From Candidatus Omnitrophota bacterium (GTDB lineage: Bacteria; Omnitrophota; Gorgyraeia; Zapsychrales; Zapsychraceae), in contig JAGOSC010000047.1 of assembly GCA_018062515.1 (NCBI GenBank), positions 1-19,603 of the forward strand: a stretch of DNA of 19,603 nucleotides, given 5' to 3'. The position numbers and the translations under genes were made by a program. Below, in pieces: positions 7,846 to 14,341 of this stretch. Position 1 is the stretch's first letter, and each line of letters begins with the position of its first letter. The notes beneath the pieces are model-generated. The model did no database searches. It was given only the letters and a program-made list of their open reading frames with translations, and was not told where the DNA came from.

Positions 7846-7863
7846 ATATAAACGCATTTATAT
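7846..7863. promoter_or_regulatory. Perfect 18-bp inverted repeat upstream of the coiled-coil gene promoter (candidate operator)
   Basis: ATATAAA-CGCA-TTTATAT: two perfect 7-bp arms around a 4-bp centre, beginning 14 bp upstream of the -35 element of the promoter at 7804-7832. A second, weaker inverted repeat (TACTTA...TAAGTA, 7868-7886) lies directly beside it, just past the end of the SET gene. The position suits an activator or repressor site. The AT-rich base composition means chance symmetry cannot be excluded. Confidence 0.45.
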
Positions 7864-7896
7864 CAATTACTTACGTAATATAAGTATATTGCAAAA

Positions 7897-8406
7897 TTAA
7901 ACTCGGCCCCCTGATTTTCTTTTTTTTCGCTTAAGCTTAGGCCAAGCTTCTTCAATTAAGATGTAGCCCACACATCTCTTTGTACCACAATTACAAGGAT
8001 GATCTTCATGGTCTCCCCAAGAATAATTGTAATTGTAAGTAATTTCTTCCCCTTTTTTAATATCCTTTAAAGCAATAATCCAGACGCGGCCTTTAATAAT
8101 ATCCGATTCGCAGTTAGGATCACACGAATGGTTAATATACCTGGCGGTGTTATATTTAAAATAGCCATCCAAATCATATCTCTTATTCAGTTCGAAAATA
8201 TATACCGCGCCCATATCTTCATTGTCCGCATTATTCTCGAGTGGAATTTGCGCGCGGCGTTCCGACTCTTTTTTGGTTACCTTTTCTCCTATATACTCAA
8301 TAACCTTGGTGCCTTCTTTAATTTCCACGCGGGCATAGACACCCGTACCGTGAATACCGGATTTTTTAAACGCGATTAATGGATGATTTTTTTTCTTGGG
8401 CAACAT
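7897..8406 (-). CDS. SET-domain protein lysine methyltransferase with post-SET zinc motif
   Basis: A 169-aa stand-alone SET domain that would transfer methyl groups from S-adenosylmethionine to a protein lysine. It has the N-terminal SET strand GIHGTGVYARVEIKEGTKV (17-35), the pseudoknot motif RYINHSCDPNC (89-99) and the second signature GEEITYNYNY (119-128) that includes the catalytic Tyr. A complete post-SET cluster CNCGTKRC (138-145) would bind zinc together with the Cys of NHSC. The tail is very basic (KLKRKKRK). No signal peptide is seen, so it is cytoplasmic. It begins 25 bp after the receiver-kinase gene, so the two are probably co-transcribed; the ATG at 8406 has only a weak ribosome binding site. 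The substrate is unknown; ribosomal or DNA-binding proteins are possibilities. Confidence 0.93.
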   Translation of the reverse strand: MLPKKKNHPLIAFKKSGIHGTGVYARVEIKEGTKVIEYIGEKVTKKESERRAQIPLENNADNEDMGAVYIFELNKRYDLDGYFKYNTARYINHSCDPNCESDIIKGRVWIIALKDIKKGEEITYNYNYSWGDHEDHPCNCGTKRCVGYILIEEAWPKLKRKKRKSGGRV

Positions 8407-8431
8407 TGAGGTACCACGCAGATTTATAGGG

Positions 8432-9589
8432 TTAATTCTTCAAAACGGAATCGTTTAACGGAAAAATTAATTTCGCTTCAACTCCGCCATCAGAATGATT
8501 ATTAATGACGATATCGGCATTGTGAATATCCATAATATTACGGCAAACTGACAAACCTAAGCCGACTCCACCTTTTGCCCGTCGGGTAGTAAAAAACGGG
8601 TCAAATATTTTGTCTACATCAGCTTCTTTTATTCCTTTTCCATTATCGATCAGGACAATGTAAATGTTATTTCCATCTCGAAAGGTTTCGATTGTTAATT
8701 TGCCGAATTGATCAACCGCCGACACGGCATTAAGCAGTATATTGATCATTACCTGTTCAATTCGGTTACGGTCAATGTTGATTTCCGGCAATTTATGATC
8801 AAACCGTTTGACAATATCAATCTCTTTTTTTTCAATTTCATGGTTAACTAAAGCTAATGATTTTACAACAAGGTCATTTAAGCTACATTTATCACGCTTT
8901 ATCTCGGAAAGACTCGAGTAGTCGAGTAAATCTTTTATAATTAAATTAGCGCGATCAACACTGTCGACAATATTGTTTAGAACATTATTTATTTTTTCAT
9001 TCGTCGGAGGAATTTGTTCGATCAGGTATTGAACACCGTATCGAATAGCCGCTAATGGATTTCGAACTTCGTGCGCTACACCGCTAGCCAAAGCACCTAC
9101 GACTTTTAACTTCTCGGCTTGAATCAAGCTTCCCTGGGTTTTTTTCAGCTGATCATAAGCAGCAATTAATTCCGTTTCCATAGCCTTGCGTTTAATGGCA
9201 TAAAGAAGCGCTTTTACCAGTGTATATCCATTATATTTTCCCTTAACTAAAAAGTCCTGCGCTCCATAATCCAAGGCCTGTATGCCCAATTCCTCCTCAT
9301 AAGCACCAGTATTGATAACAATGGCCATTTGCGGATACAACTCACTAAAACGTTTAATTGTCTGTGTTCCTTGTTGATCAGGCAAATTAAGGTCAAGAAT
9401 AACGACATCAAATTTGTCTTGTTCTAAAAATTCTAAACCGCCTTTGAGTGTCTGGGACGTTTTTAATAATTCCGGCGGGTGGCCACCCTCTGTCAGCATG
9501 GCTCTAATAATTCTCATATCAACCTGGTTATCTTCAACGACAAGAATTTTTAGCGGTTTTAGAAATTTGAAAGGATGTTCTGAACTCAA
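8432..9589 (-). CDS. Receiver-histidine kinase (N-terminal REC, C-terminal HisKA-HATPase)
   Basis: A soluble two-component protein of 385 aa counted from the TTG at 9589. The receiver domain (about 12-120) has the acidic pair in LVVEDN, phosphoacceptor Asp66 in VILDLNLPD, and Lys116 in DFLVKG. A dimerisation/phosphotransfer helix follows with His173 in GVAHEVRNPLAAI. The ATP-binding domain has the N box around Asn287 (NILLNAVSA), DNGKGI (315), FDPFFTT and GVGLGL (342). There is no membrane span or sensor domain, so input probably arrives by phosphorylation of the receiver from another kinase. A TTG start at 9610 would add 7 residues, but the AAGGA at 9597-9601 sits 7 nt before the TTG at 9589, so I prefer that start. 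The SET methyltransferase gene follows directly. Confidence 0.93.
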   Translation of the reverse strand: MSSEHPFKFLKPLKILVVEDNQVDMRIIRAMLTEGGHPPELLKTSQTLKGGLEFLEQDKFDVVILDLNLPDQQGTQTIKRFSELYPQMAIVINTGAYEEELGIQALDYGAQDFLVKGKYNGYTLVKALLYAIKRKAMETELIAAYDQLKKTQGSLIQAEKLKVVGALASGVAHEVRNPLAAIRYGVQYLIEQIPPTNEKINNVLNNIVDSVDRANLIIKDLLDYSSLSEIKRDKCSLNDLVVKSLALVNHEIEKKEIDIVKRFDHKLPEINIDRNRIEQVMINILLNAVSAVDQFGKLTIETFRDGNNIYIVLIDNGKGIKEADVDKIFDPFFTTRRAKGGVGLGLSVCRNIMDIHNADIVINNHSDGGVEAKLIFPLNDSVLKN

Positions 9590-9596
9590 TGATTCG

Positions 9597-9601
9597 TCCT
9601 T
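9597..9601 (-). promoter_or_regulatory. Shine-Dalgarno deciding a TTG start for the receiver-kinase gene
   Basis: AAGGA on the minus strand ends 7 nt before TTG 9589. The alternative TTG at 9610 has only TTTTTTAAT upstream. No in-frame ATG occurs until about 30 residues into the receiver domain, so a TTG start is required. Confidence 0.65.
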
Positions 9602-9645
9602 GGATTCCAATTAAAAAATCAAATACTGATAAATACCAGTTGCTC

Positions 9646-9674
9646 ATTATAGGCGGAAGAAAAAATAGAGGCAA
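9646..9674 (-). promoter_or_regulatory. Sigma70-like promoter of the receiver-kinase/SET genes
   Basis: Minus strand: TTGCCT (9674-9669), exactly 17 bp, then a perfect TATAAT (9651-9646). The predicted start near 9639 gives a leader of about 50 nt to the TTG at 9589. The rest of the 9590-9750 gap is AT-rich with no further feature seen. Confidence 0.7.
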
Positions 9675-9750
9675 ACGAATTCTGAATTTTTTCGAAACTA
9701 GGGGAATCTATAGGGGTTATAAAAATAAGGCGGGAGTGATAAAAACGGTT

Positions 9751-10398
9751 TTAATTATATTGCCTAAAGGATGATGGTAACCAGATCAATTTAATACCTT
9801 GTTTTTCGACCCAGTCTAAAACTTTTAAAACCTTTACAGAAGCGGTCTGAACAATGAAAGGGTGACGATCTTCACCTTTAAAACTACTGGCTACTAATCC
9901 TTCGTTGTAATAACCATAACTATCTTTCACCAGTCCGTTTTTTTTTGATTCTATTTGGTTCATCTCCTCTACTCTAGAGGATTTAACGGCGCTATTGTCA
10001 GCAGATAAATCTAAATCACCGGTATCTACTTCTGCCGCGTTTAAAACATCACCTTCAGCATAAACAAAAATAGGCTCATAACTCTCTACATAATTTTCTA
10101 CACGGCGAGTATTTTCTTGAACATTTAAATTTTCTTTGGGAGTCTGTTTTTTTACTGTTTTGGAACGTGAATTGGATTTTTTAGGCGTAATATTGACTAT
10201 TTTGGCTGTTGGAACACGCTTTGGAAGCGGTTGCGCTTTAATATCCTTAATCGGTTTCTCATCGTTATCAACATCCTTAATGGAAATAAATCCCATTTCC
10301 TTAATCCGGTCTCCTTGATCTTCAGCTGCCCAAGCGCCGGAAGCGAAGAAGATTAGAGACGTTACAACAAGATTTTTAATCGTTATGGATTTAAGCAT
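9751..10398 (-). CDS. Secreted protein of unknown function
   Basis: A 215-aa protein I do not recognise. A clear signal peptide (Lys3, Lys8, hydrophobic core, cleavage AWA-A near residue 24) is followed by a low-complexity Lys/Pro/Ser/Thr stretch (about 45-95: PLPKRVPTAK, TPKKSNSRSKTVKKQTPK) and an acidic middle. The C-terminal part (about 165-215) looks folded, with HPFIVQTASVKVLKVLDWVEKQGIKLIWLP. No lipobox, cysteine pair or catalytic motif is seen. It would be periplasmic or surface-exposed. The ATG has no Shine-Dalgarno, and a promoter-like TTGACA lies only about 30 bp upstream, so the message may be nearly leaderless. It sits apart from the upstream secreted-protein gene (119-bp gap). 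Confidence 0.75.
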   Translation of the reverse strand: MLKSITIKNLVVTSLIFFASGAWAAEDQGDRIKEMGFISIKDVDNDEKPIKDIKAQPLPKRVPTAKIVNITPKKSNSRSKTVKKQTPKENLNVQENTRRVENYVESYEPIFVYAEGDVLNAAEVDTGDLDLSADNSAVKSSRVEEMNQIESKKNGLVKDSYGYYNEGLVASSFKGEDRHPFIVQTASVKVLKVLDWVEKQGIKLIWLPSSFRQYN

Positions 10399-10404
10399 AC
10401 TGAT

Positions 10405-10433
10405 AGTGTGCCATTCGAAATCTAAATTGTCAA
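10405..10433 (-). promoter_or_regulatory. Promoter-like TTGACA element close to the start codon
   Basis: Minus strand: perfect TTGACA (10433-10428), a 17-bp spacer and CACACT (10410-10405). The -10 is poor (3 of 6). Transcription would begin at or within a few bases of the ATG at 10398. The remaining part of the 10399-10517 gap is A/T-rich with an imperfect inverted repeat and a T-rich run after the upstream gene, too weak to call a terminator. Confidence 0.4.
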
Positions 10434-10517
10434 CATTACAAATTACTAATTTACAGATTCAAAAAAAATTAAAATTTCAAACAACCGCAATAAATTTATT
10501 TAATTATATTAAATTGC

Positions 10518-11030
10518 TTATTGTCGGGGACCAAAATAGCAGTTAAAAGAGCGGGCGTCTAAAAGCTCCCAATTTCCATGTTCATTTTTCTTTAAAAATA
10601 TCACACTCGGACAGTCTATGCCTCCAGTCCAAAATGCTGCTATTGTTTTGTCTTTATTAAAACCTATCCTCGATTTTTGAAATTCCTCATTTTTAGCAAA
10701 TTCACGAAGCCTTCCTTCATCCCAATTATATGCTTTCATATTCTTTCTCAGAAAATCTAAAAACAGATCCTGATCTTTAAAAAACTTTTCTACTTCTTGT
10801 AATACTGAACACGTCACCGGAAGAGTCTCAACATGAATGATAGGTTCACTGCGCATGACAGCTCCTCCAAAATGTCCTGCAAGAACCCTATACTCTTCCT
10901 CTTCAATAGGGACATCCAAACGTTCTGCATTTGTATTACATAACTGAGCCTTAAGTGCTTCCATTTCGGTATCTGCGAAAACAGGACTGCAATAAAATAC
11001 GCTTAACAATAAAATGATAATTTTATTCAT
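10518..11030 (-). CDS. Secreted four-cysteine protein of unknown function
   Basis: A 170-aa protein with a short signal peptide (MNKIIILLLSVFYCSPVFA, cleavage near residue 19). The predicted mature part has four Cys residues (LCNTN, VTCSV, IDCPS, FNCYF), which suggests two disulfides and a folded periplasmic domain. The C-terminal region (KTIAAFWTGGIDCPSVIFLKKNEHGNWELLDAR) looks like beta strands. No family is recognised and no catalytic motif is apparent. It begins 9 bp after the NTF2-like gene, so it belongs to the same transcript (exonuclease, HIT, membrane protein, NTF2-like, this gene). AGG about 8 nt before the ATG is the only ribosome-binding signal. Confidence 0.8.
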   Translation of the reverse strand: MNKIIILLLSVFYCSPVFADTEMEALKAQLCNTNAERLDVPIEEEEYRVLAGHFGGAVMRSEPIIHVETLPVTCSVLQEVEKFFKDQDLFLDFLRKNMKAYNWDEGRLREFAKNEEFQKSRIGFNKDKTIAAFWTGGIDCPSVIFLKKNEHGNWELLDARSFNCYFGPRQ

Positions 11031-11039
11031 CCAATTGAC

Positions 11040-11468
11040 CTAACCATGCAAATGATCATTCATTAAATTATTATGACTGGCGATAACAATCCAATGCTTT
11101 TTATCTTTTTTCCATGTCATGGTATATCGTCGGATTACATGCTTTATCCCGCGCTCGCTTTTCTCAATCGTAAAAATAAAATACTGAACAATCGCTATCT
11201 CGCCGTGAACTCTGATGTCCACCGGCTTTAATTCGCATATGATGATGTCGGTTGATTTAGTCCAAAATCCAACCCATTTTTCTAACCATGGACGGTCAAC
11301 CGGCAAAGGACTTTCATGGCCATACCCGACCATATCCGGATGAATATATTGAATGAACTCATCAACTTTTTTTGTGATCAAAAAATTCCAGTGATCTTCC
11401 AGTGATTGCCAGACGTCATTTTGATCTGCGTTCCAATTGCTTGGTTTATTAGATGTCAGCTTTGACAT
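11040..11468 (-). CDS. NTF2/SnoaL-like (DUF4440-type) protein
   Basis: A 142-aa cytoplasmic protein with the pattern of the cone-shaped NTF2-like fold. It has an N-terminal helix pair (VWQSLEDHWNFLITKKVDEFIQYIHPDMVGYG), a WLEKWVGFW helix, and then curved beta strands that alternate hydrophobic and polar residues (IRVHGEIAIVQYFIFTIEK; RRYTMTWKKDKKHWIVIASHNN). Such proteins are ligand-binding, isomerase-like or of unknown function, and the active site cannot be assigned here. AAGGAG stands 8 nt before the ATG, a strong ribosome binding site. The 54-bp gap upstream separates it from the membrane protein gene. Confidence 0.8.
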   Translation of the reverse strand: MSKLTSNKPSNWNADQNDVWQSLEDHWNFLITKKVDEFIQYIHPDMVGYGHESPLPVDRPWLEKWVGFWTKSTDIIICELKPVDIRVHGEIAIVQYFIFTIEKSERGIKHVIRRYTMTWKKDKKHWIVIASHNNLMNDHLHG

Positions 11469-11522
11469 GAATTATTCTCCTTATACTCTATTTCTAGTTA
11501 ACAAATCTTAAAGCATTCATTC

Positions 11523-12008
11523 CTAACTGTCAATTCCCTCCGAAGAAATACCGGCGCCCTTCATTTGTTCATCCCAAACATATAGTTTCGGAAAAAAGAA
11601 ACCAAACGAGAACAAAGATAAAAAACCCAAGCCATAATAATCATTGATATTTTTAGTCATCATAGTGAGTATTAACCCGAGGATACCAATAAATTCGCAT
11701 ATGCCGAAAATCACGATTGATCTCGTCTGAAAATGCCGTAACATTTCTGCCGGCGTCAGGCCTTTTTTCTTAATGTCTCGGGAATTCATCCGATTCATTA
11801 AGCCAATAGCGACGATCAGCGAAAAACCGACAAAACAAAAAATCGCGCGGATCATTTCCACCTGCGCAAAAACAGGTTGACGATTTGCCGAGCCCGCCAC
11901 CATATAATAAGCAATAATTCCGTAAATAATGACGCTGACCGACGTCGAATAACCGATCATGCTCGTCGAACGGTATATTGCCCTTAGTTCATCGTCATAA
12001 TTTTCCAT
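11523..12008 (-). CDS. Four-helix inner-membrane protein, unknown function
   Basis: A 161-aa protein with four predicted membrane helices at about 20-40, 50-70, 95-115 and 122-142. A positively charged cytoplasmic loop (MNRMNSRDIKKKGLTPAEMLRHFQTR) lies between helices 2 and 3. No signal peptide or catalytic motif is present and the family is not recognised. The layout (two helices, basic loop, two helices) resembles small uncharacterised integral membrane proteins. The ATG lies 5 bp beyond the HIT gene stop, with GGTAAGA as a modest ribosome binding site, so it is co-transcribed with the HIT and exonuclease genes. Confidence 0.8.
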   Translation of the reverse strand: MENYDDELRAIYRSTSMIGYSTSVSVIIYGIIAYYMVAGSANRQPVFAQVEMIRAIFCFVGFSLIVAIGLMNRMNSRDIKKKGLTPAEMLRHFQTRSIVIFGICEFIGILGLILTMMTKNINDYYGLGFLSLFSFGFFFPKLYVWDEQMKGAGISSEGIDS

Positions 12009-12013
12009 AAATC

Positions 12014-12400
12014 TTACCGGCCAGTAATTTTTTTAGCTGTAGCTGACAGCTCCTCGGGAGTTGCGGCTTTCGCGTTTGCAAAATTAAGATCTTTGACGGA
12101 ATGAATCGGTATCAAATGAATATGCGCGTGCGGCACTTCCAGCCCAGCGACCATAATACCGACTTTCTTACATTCAATCACTTTTTTAATCATGCCGGCA
12201 ACCTTCTTAGCAAACACCATTGCCCCTCCGAGCAAATCATCATCCATATCAAAAATGTAATCAATTTCCTTCTTCGGGATAACGAGCGTATGTCCGGGAT
12301 TAATCGGCCGGAGATCTAAAAATGCCAAATATTTCTCATCTTCAAGAATTTTATGACAAGGAATTTCACCGTTGATAATTTTAGTAAATAATGTCGGCAT
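12014..12400 (-). CDS. HIT-family nucleotide hydrolase (Hint-like)
   Basis: A 128-aa histidine-triad protein, normally a cytoplasmic homodimer that hydrolyses nucleoside phosphoramidates or adenylates. The N-terminal FTKIINGEIPCHKILEDE is the classic Hint opening, LRPINPGHTLVIPK the central signature, and HAHIHLIP carries the triad His91, His93 (the expected nucleophile) and His95. Length is typical for bacterial Hint/HinT. AGGAG (12406-12410) lies 5 nt before the ATG and overlaps the end of the exonuclease gene, so the pair is tightly linked. Four to six leftward genes share this arrangement. Confidence 0.94.
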   Translation of the reverse strand: MPTLFTKIINGEIPCHKILEDEKYLAFLDLRPINPGHTLVIPKKEIDYIFDMDDDLLGGAMVFAKKVAGMIKKVIECKKVGIMVAGLEVPHAHIHLIPIHSVKDLNFANAKAATPEELSATAKKITGR

Positions 12401-12409
12401 AATTTCTCC

Positions 12410-13183
12410 TTAATCTTTCAAATTCTGCGGAATTTGGCCATTTAAAGCATTCTCAACGAGACTTTTAATATCTTGGCTAAAGTTTGCTGATAAAATCCAT
12501 TCAAGGTACGCACGATCTTTTTTAACGACATCATCCAAAGAATAGCGTTTGGCGTATTTACCGAACATCATATATAATTTTCCATTCCACCAACGGAATT
12601 TTCTTTCCGTGTCATAAAATTCATCAAAATTTTTATAATCAAACTCTTGCAGCGGTTCCATAGCCCCATCACAGTACTTAGCCGCCTGCATCCTTAGTAT
12701 TTCGAGTGTAGCGTTCGTATCCGCCAAGGCCGAATGCGCATTTTCCAAATTTTTTTGACAATAAAATTGATACGCCGCTGTCAGATCACGCTTTTCATTT
12801 AAATGATAAATTTTCTGCGCGTCATATATTTTTCTTTGGTCAAGATCAAAATTAATGCCAGCTTCAGCAAGTTCTCGCCTTAACAATGGTATATCAAAAC
12901 GCTCTACATTAAAACCTCCCAAATCGGCATCCTCAAGGAAGGTTAGCACTTCTTGGGCGACTTCTTTAAAGGCCGGTGCGTTCACGACATGTTCATTTGA
13001 AATCCCCGTCAAATCCGTAACTGCGGGAGGTATAGGCATGCCTGGGTTAATGAGGCGGACATATTCTTCTTTACTGCCGTCGAGAAAACATTTAACCAAA
13101 GCAATCTCAATAATTCTATCTTTATCAACCCATGTTCCCGTTGTTTCAAGATCTAATACAACGAGCGTTTTGGACAATTTCAT
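12410..13183 (-). CDS. DnaQ-type DEDDh 3'-5' exonuclease with C-terminal DUF3820-like domain
   Basis: A 257-aa metal-dependent exonuclease. It has motif I DLETTG (Asp11, Glu13), motif II GFNVERFDIPLL (Asp97) and motif III HSALADT (His150, Asp155), i.e. the full DEDDh set of the DnaQ/epsilon family. After a linker comes a small domain (about 190-250) with RWWNGKLYMMFGKYAKRYSLDD and YLEWIL. This resembles DUF3820, seen fused to or beside such exonucleases. A longer frame exists to 13264, but the ATG at 13183 is preceded by GAAAGG at 5 nt and starts just before motif I, so it is preferred. It is the first gene of the leftward set ending in the secreted proteins. Replication proofreading, repair or RNA trimming cannot be told apart. 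Confidence 0.92.
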   Translation of the reverse strand: MKLSKTLVVLDLETTGTWVDKDRIIEIALVKCFLDGSKEEYVRLINPGMPIPPAVTDLTGISNEHVVNAPAFKEVAQEVLTFLEDADLGGFNVERFDIPLLRRELAEAGINFDLDQRKIYDAQKIYHLNEKRDLTAAYQFYCQKNLENAHSALADTNATLEILRMQAAKYCDGAMEPLQEFDYKNFDEFYDTERKFRWWNGKLYMMFGKYAKRYSLDDVVKKDRAYLEWILSANFSQDIKSLVENALNGQIPQNLKD

Positions 13184-13188
13184 AAGTA

Positions 13189-13194
13189 CCTTTC
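13189..13194 (-). promoter_or_regulatory. Shine-Dalgarno deciding the exonuclease start
   Basis: GAAAGG on the minus strand, 5 nt before ATG 13183. It favours this start over the one 27 codons upstream (13264), which would lie within the divergent promoter region. Confidence 0.6.
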
Positions 13195-13232
13195 TATTCG
13201 ATAAACATTTATAAATTTTCTGACGTAATGAT

Positions 13233-13261
13233 TTGACAGTTATTTGATCTGCCATTATAGT
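13233..13261 (+). promoter_or_regulatory. Strong sigma70-like promoter of the EEP hydrolase gene, overlapping a minus-strand -10
   Basis: Perfect TTGACA (13233-13238), 17-bp spacer and TATAGT (13256-13261, 5 of 6). The predicted start near 13268 leaves a leader of about 23 nt to the ATG at 13291. On the opposite strand a perfect TATAAT occupies 13259-13254, with a poor -35, and would serve the divergent exonuclease operon. The two -10 elements overlap, so polymerases could not occupy both at once. Confidence 0.72.
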
Positions 13262-13290
13262 CATTAAAAATTAAGGAAAACGTATAATCA

Positions 13291-14133
13291 ATGAGTAAAC
13301 CATTTGGCATAAAACTAATATTTCTTTTTCTGTTCGTGGCTTCCGGCTGCAGCCTGGCTAAATATGGAATCAATTATTGTCAGACAGATACTCCCCGATT
13401 TGCTGATTATTCCGTCACCAAAAACATCCCGCTTGAAGACGGCCAAATCAAGGTCGTCAGTTATAATATCAAATTCGCAAAAAAAATCGATGAAGCCATC
13501 AGTATTCTCAATGAAAATAAAGAATTAAAAGACGCTGATATTATTTTTCTACAGGAAATGGACGAGATCGGAGCGGAAAAAATAGCTAGAACATTAAACT
13601 ACAATTATATCTATTATCCAGCGGTATTTCACCCCATCCCAAAACAAAACTTCGGAAATGCCATTTTATCAAAGTGGCCGATCATTAGTGACAGCAAAAT
13701 CATCCTTTCGGTTGACGGTGACAAAAAATTACAGAGAATTGCCGCCAGCGCCACACTTGACATCAACGGAAAAAAATTAATGGCCTTTTCCGTTCATATG
13801 CGAATTTCGATCAAACCATTTCTTCGATCAATTCAAACAGCCCGCATCGTCCAATCCATACCAAACGATGTTGATTATGTTATCGTCGCCGGCGATTTTA
13901 ATACTTTTACCCAAATGGGATATTTTGCCGTCGTAAATCAATTTGAGAAAAATGGTTTTACGTTAGCAACGAAAAAAATCGGCTGGACGTTTAAGTATTG
14001 GTACACCGCAAACAAAAAATTCACCCTTGACCATATATTCACGAAAGGGATGAAAACGATTGATTACGGAAAAGTAAATAACCATTCCGCCAGTGATCAC
14101 ATTCCGATTTGGGCTGATTTTTCTTTAAAATAA
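13291..14133 (+). CDS. Exported EEP-superfamily phosphodiesterase/nuclease, probable lipoprotein
   Basis: A 280-aa member of the endonuclease/exonuclease/phosphatase (DNase I-like) family. The signal sequence ends in a lipobox-like VASGC, placing a lipidated Cys at residue 20. Catalytic motifs follow in order: VVSYNIK (Asn59), FLQEMD (Glu89), GNAILSKWP, SVHM (His169), AGDFNT (Asp202, Asn204), LDHIF (Asp247) and SDHIP (Asp269, His270). All metal-binding and catalytic residues are present, so it should be active outside the cytoplasm, for instance on extracellular nucleic acids, phospholipid headgroups or phosphoesters. The sequence does not show which. It is monocistronic, diverging from the exonuclease operon and converging with the cold-shock gene 7 bp past its stop. 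AAGGAAAA lies about 10 nt before the ATG. Confidence 0.92.
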   Translation: MSKPFGIKLIFLFLFVASGCSLAKYGINYCQTDTPRFADYSVTKNIPLEDGQIKVVSYNIKFAKKIDEAISILNENKELKDADIIFLQEMDEIGAEKIARTLNYNYIYYPAVFHPIPKQNFGNAILSKWPIISDSKIILSVDGDKKLQRIAASATLDINGKKLMAFSVHMRISIKPFLRSIQTARIVQSIPNDVDYVIVAGDFNTFTQMGYFAVVNQFEKNGFTLATKKIGWTFKYWYTANKKFTLDHIFTKGMKTIDYGKVNNHSASDHIPIWADFSLK

Positions 14134-14140
14134 ATACCCG

Positions 14141-14341
14141 CTATGCTTTTGTAACGTTGGCGGCTTGCTCGCCTTTAGGCCCTTCAATGATTTCAAAATC
14201 TACGTCTTGCCCTTCCTCGAGCATTTTGTAACCATCACCTTGAATCGCCGAAAAATGAACAAACACATCTTTTCCTGATTCAGGTGTGATAAATCCGTAG
14301 CCTTTTTGATTACTAAACCATTTAACTTTTCCTTTTACCAT
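14141..14341 (-). CDS. csp: Cold-shock domain protein (CspA family)
   Basis: A 66-aa single cold-shock domain that binds single-stranded RNA/DNA and melts RNA structure. RNP1 is KGYGFI and RNP2 is VFVHF, within the usual KWFSNQKGYGFI and DVFVHFSAI blocks. The tail EGPKGEQAANVTKA is standard. The start is the ATG at 14341, not the GTG just before it, because GAAGGAG lies 6 nt upstream. The stop of the PilT-receiver gene overlaps this ATG as TGATG, so translation is coupled. That is an unusual setting for a csp gene, which more often stands alone behind a long cold-responsive leader; none is present here. Confidence 0.96.
   Translation of the reverse strand: MVKGKVKWFSNQKGYGFITPESGKDVFVHFSAIQGDGYKMLEEGQDVDFEIIEGPKGEQAANVTKA

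Noticed and set aside
10440..10517. Possible intrinsic terminator after the four-cysteine secreted protein gene
   Set aside because: The inverted repeat (GCAAT...ATTGC) is imperfect and almost wholly A/T, and the T run is displaced; too weak to call.
13184..13264. 27-residue N-terminal extension of the exonuclease
   Set aside because: ATG 13183 has GAAAGG at 5 nt and begins right before motif I; the extension would overlap the divergent promoters.
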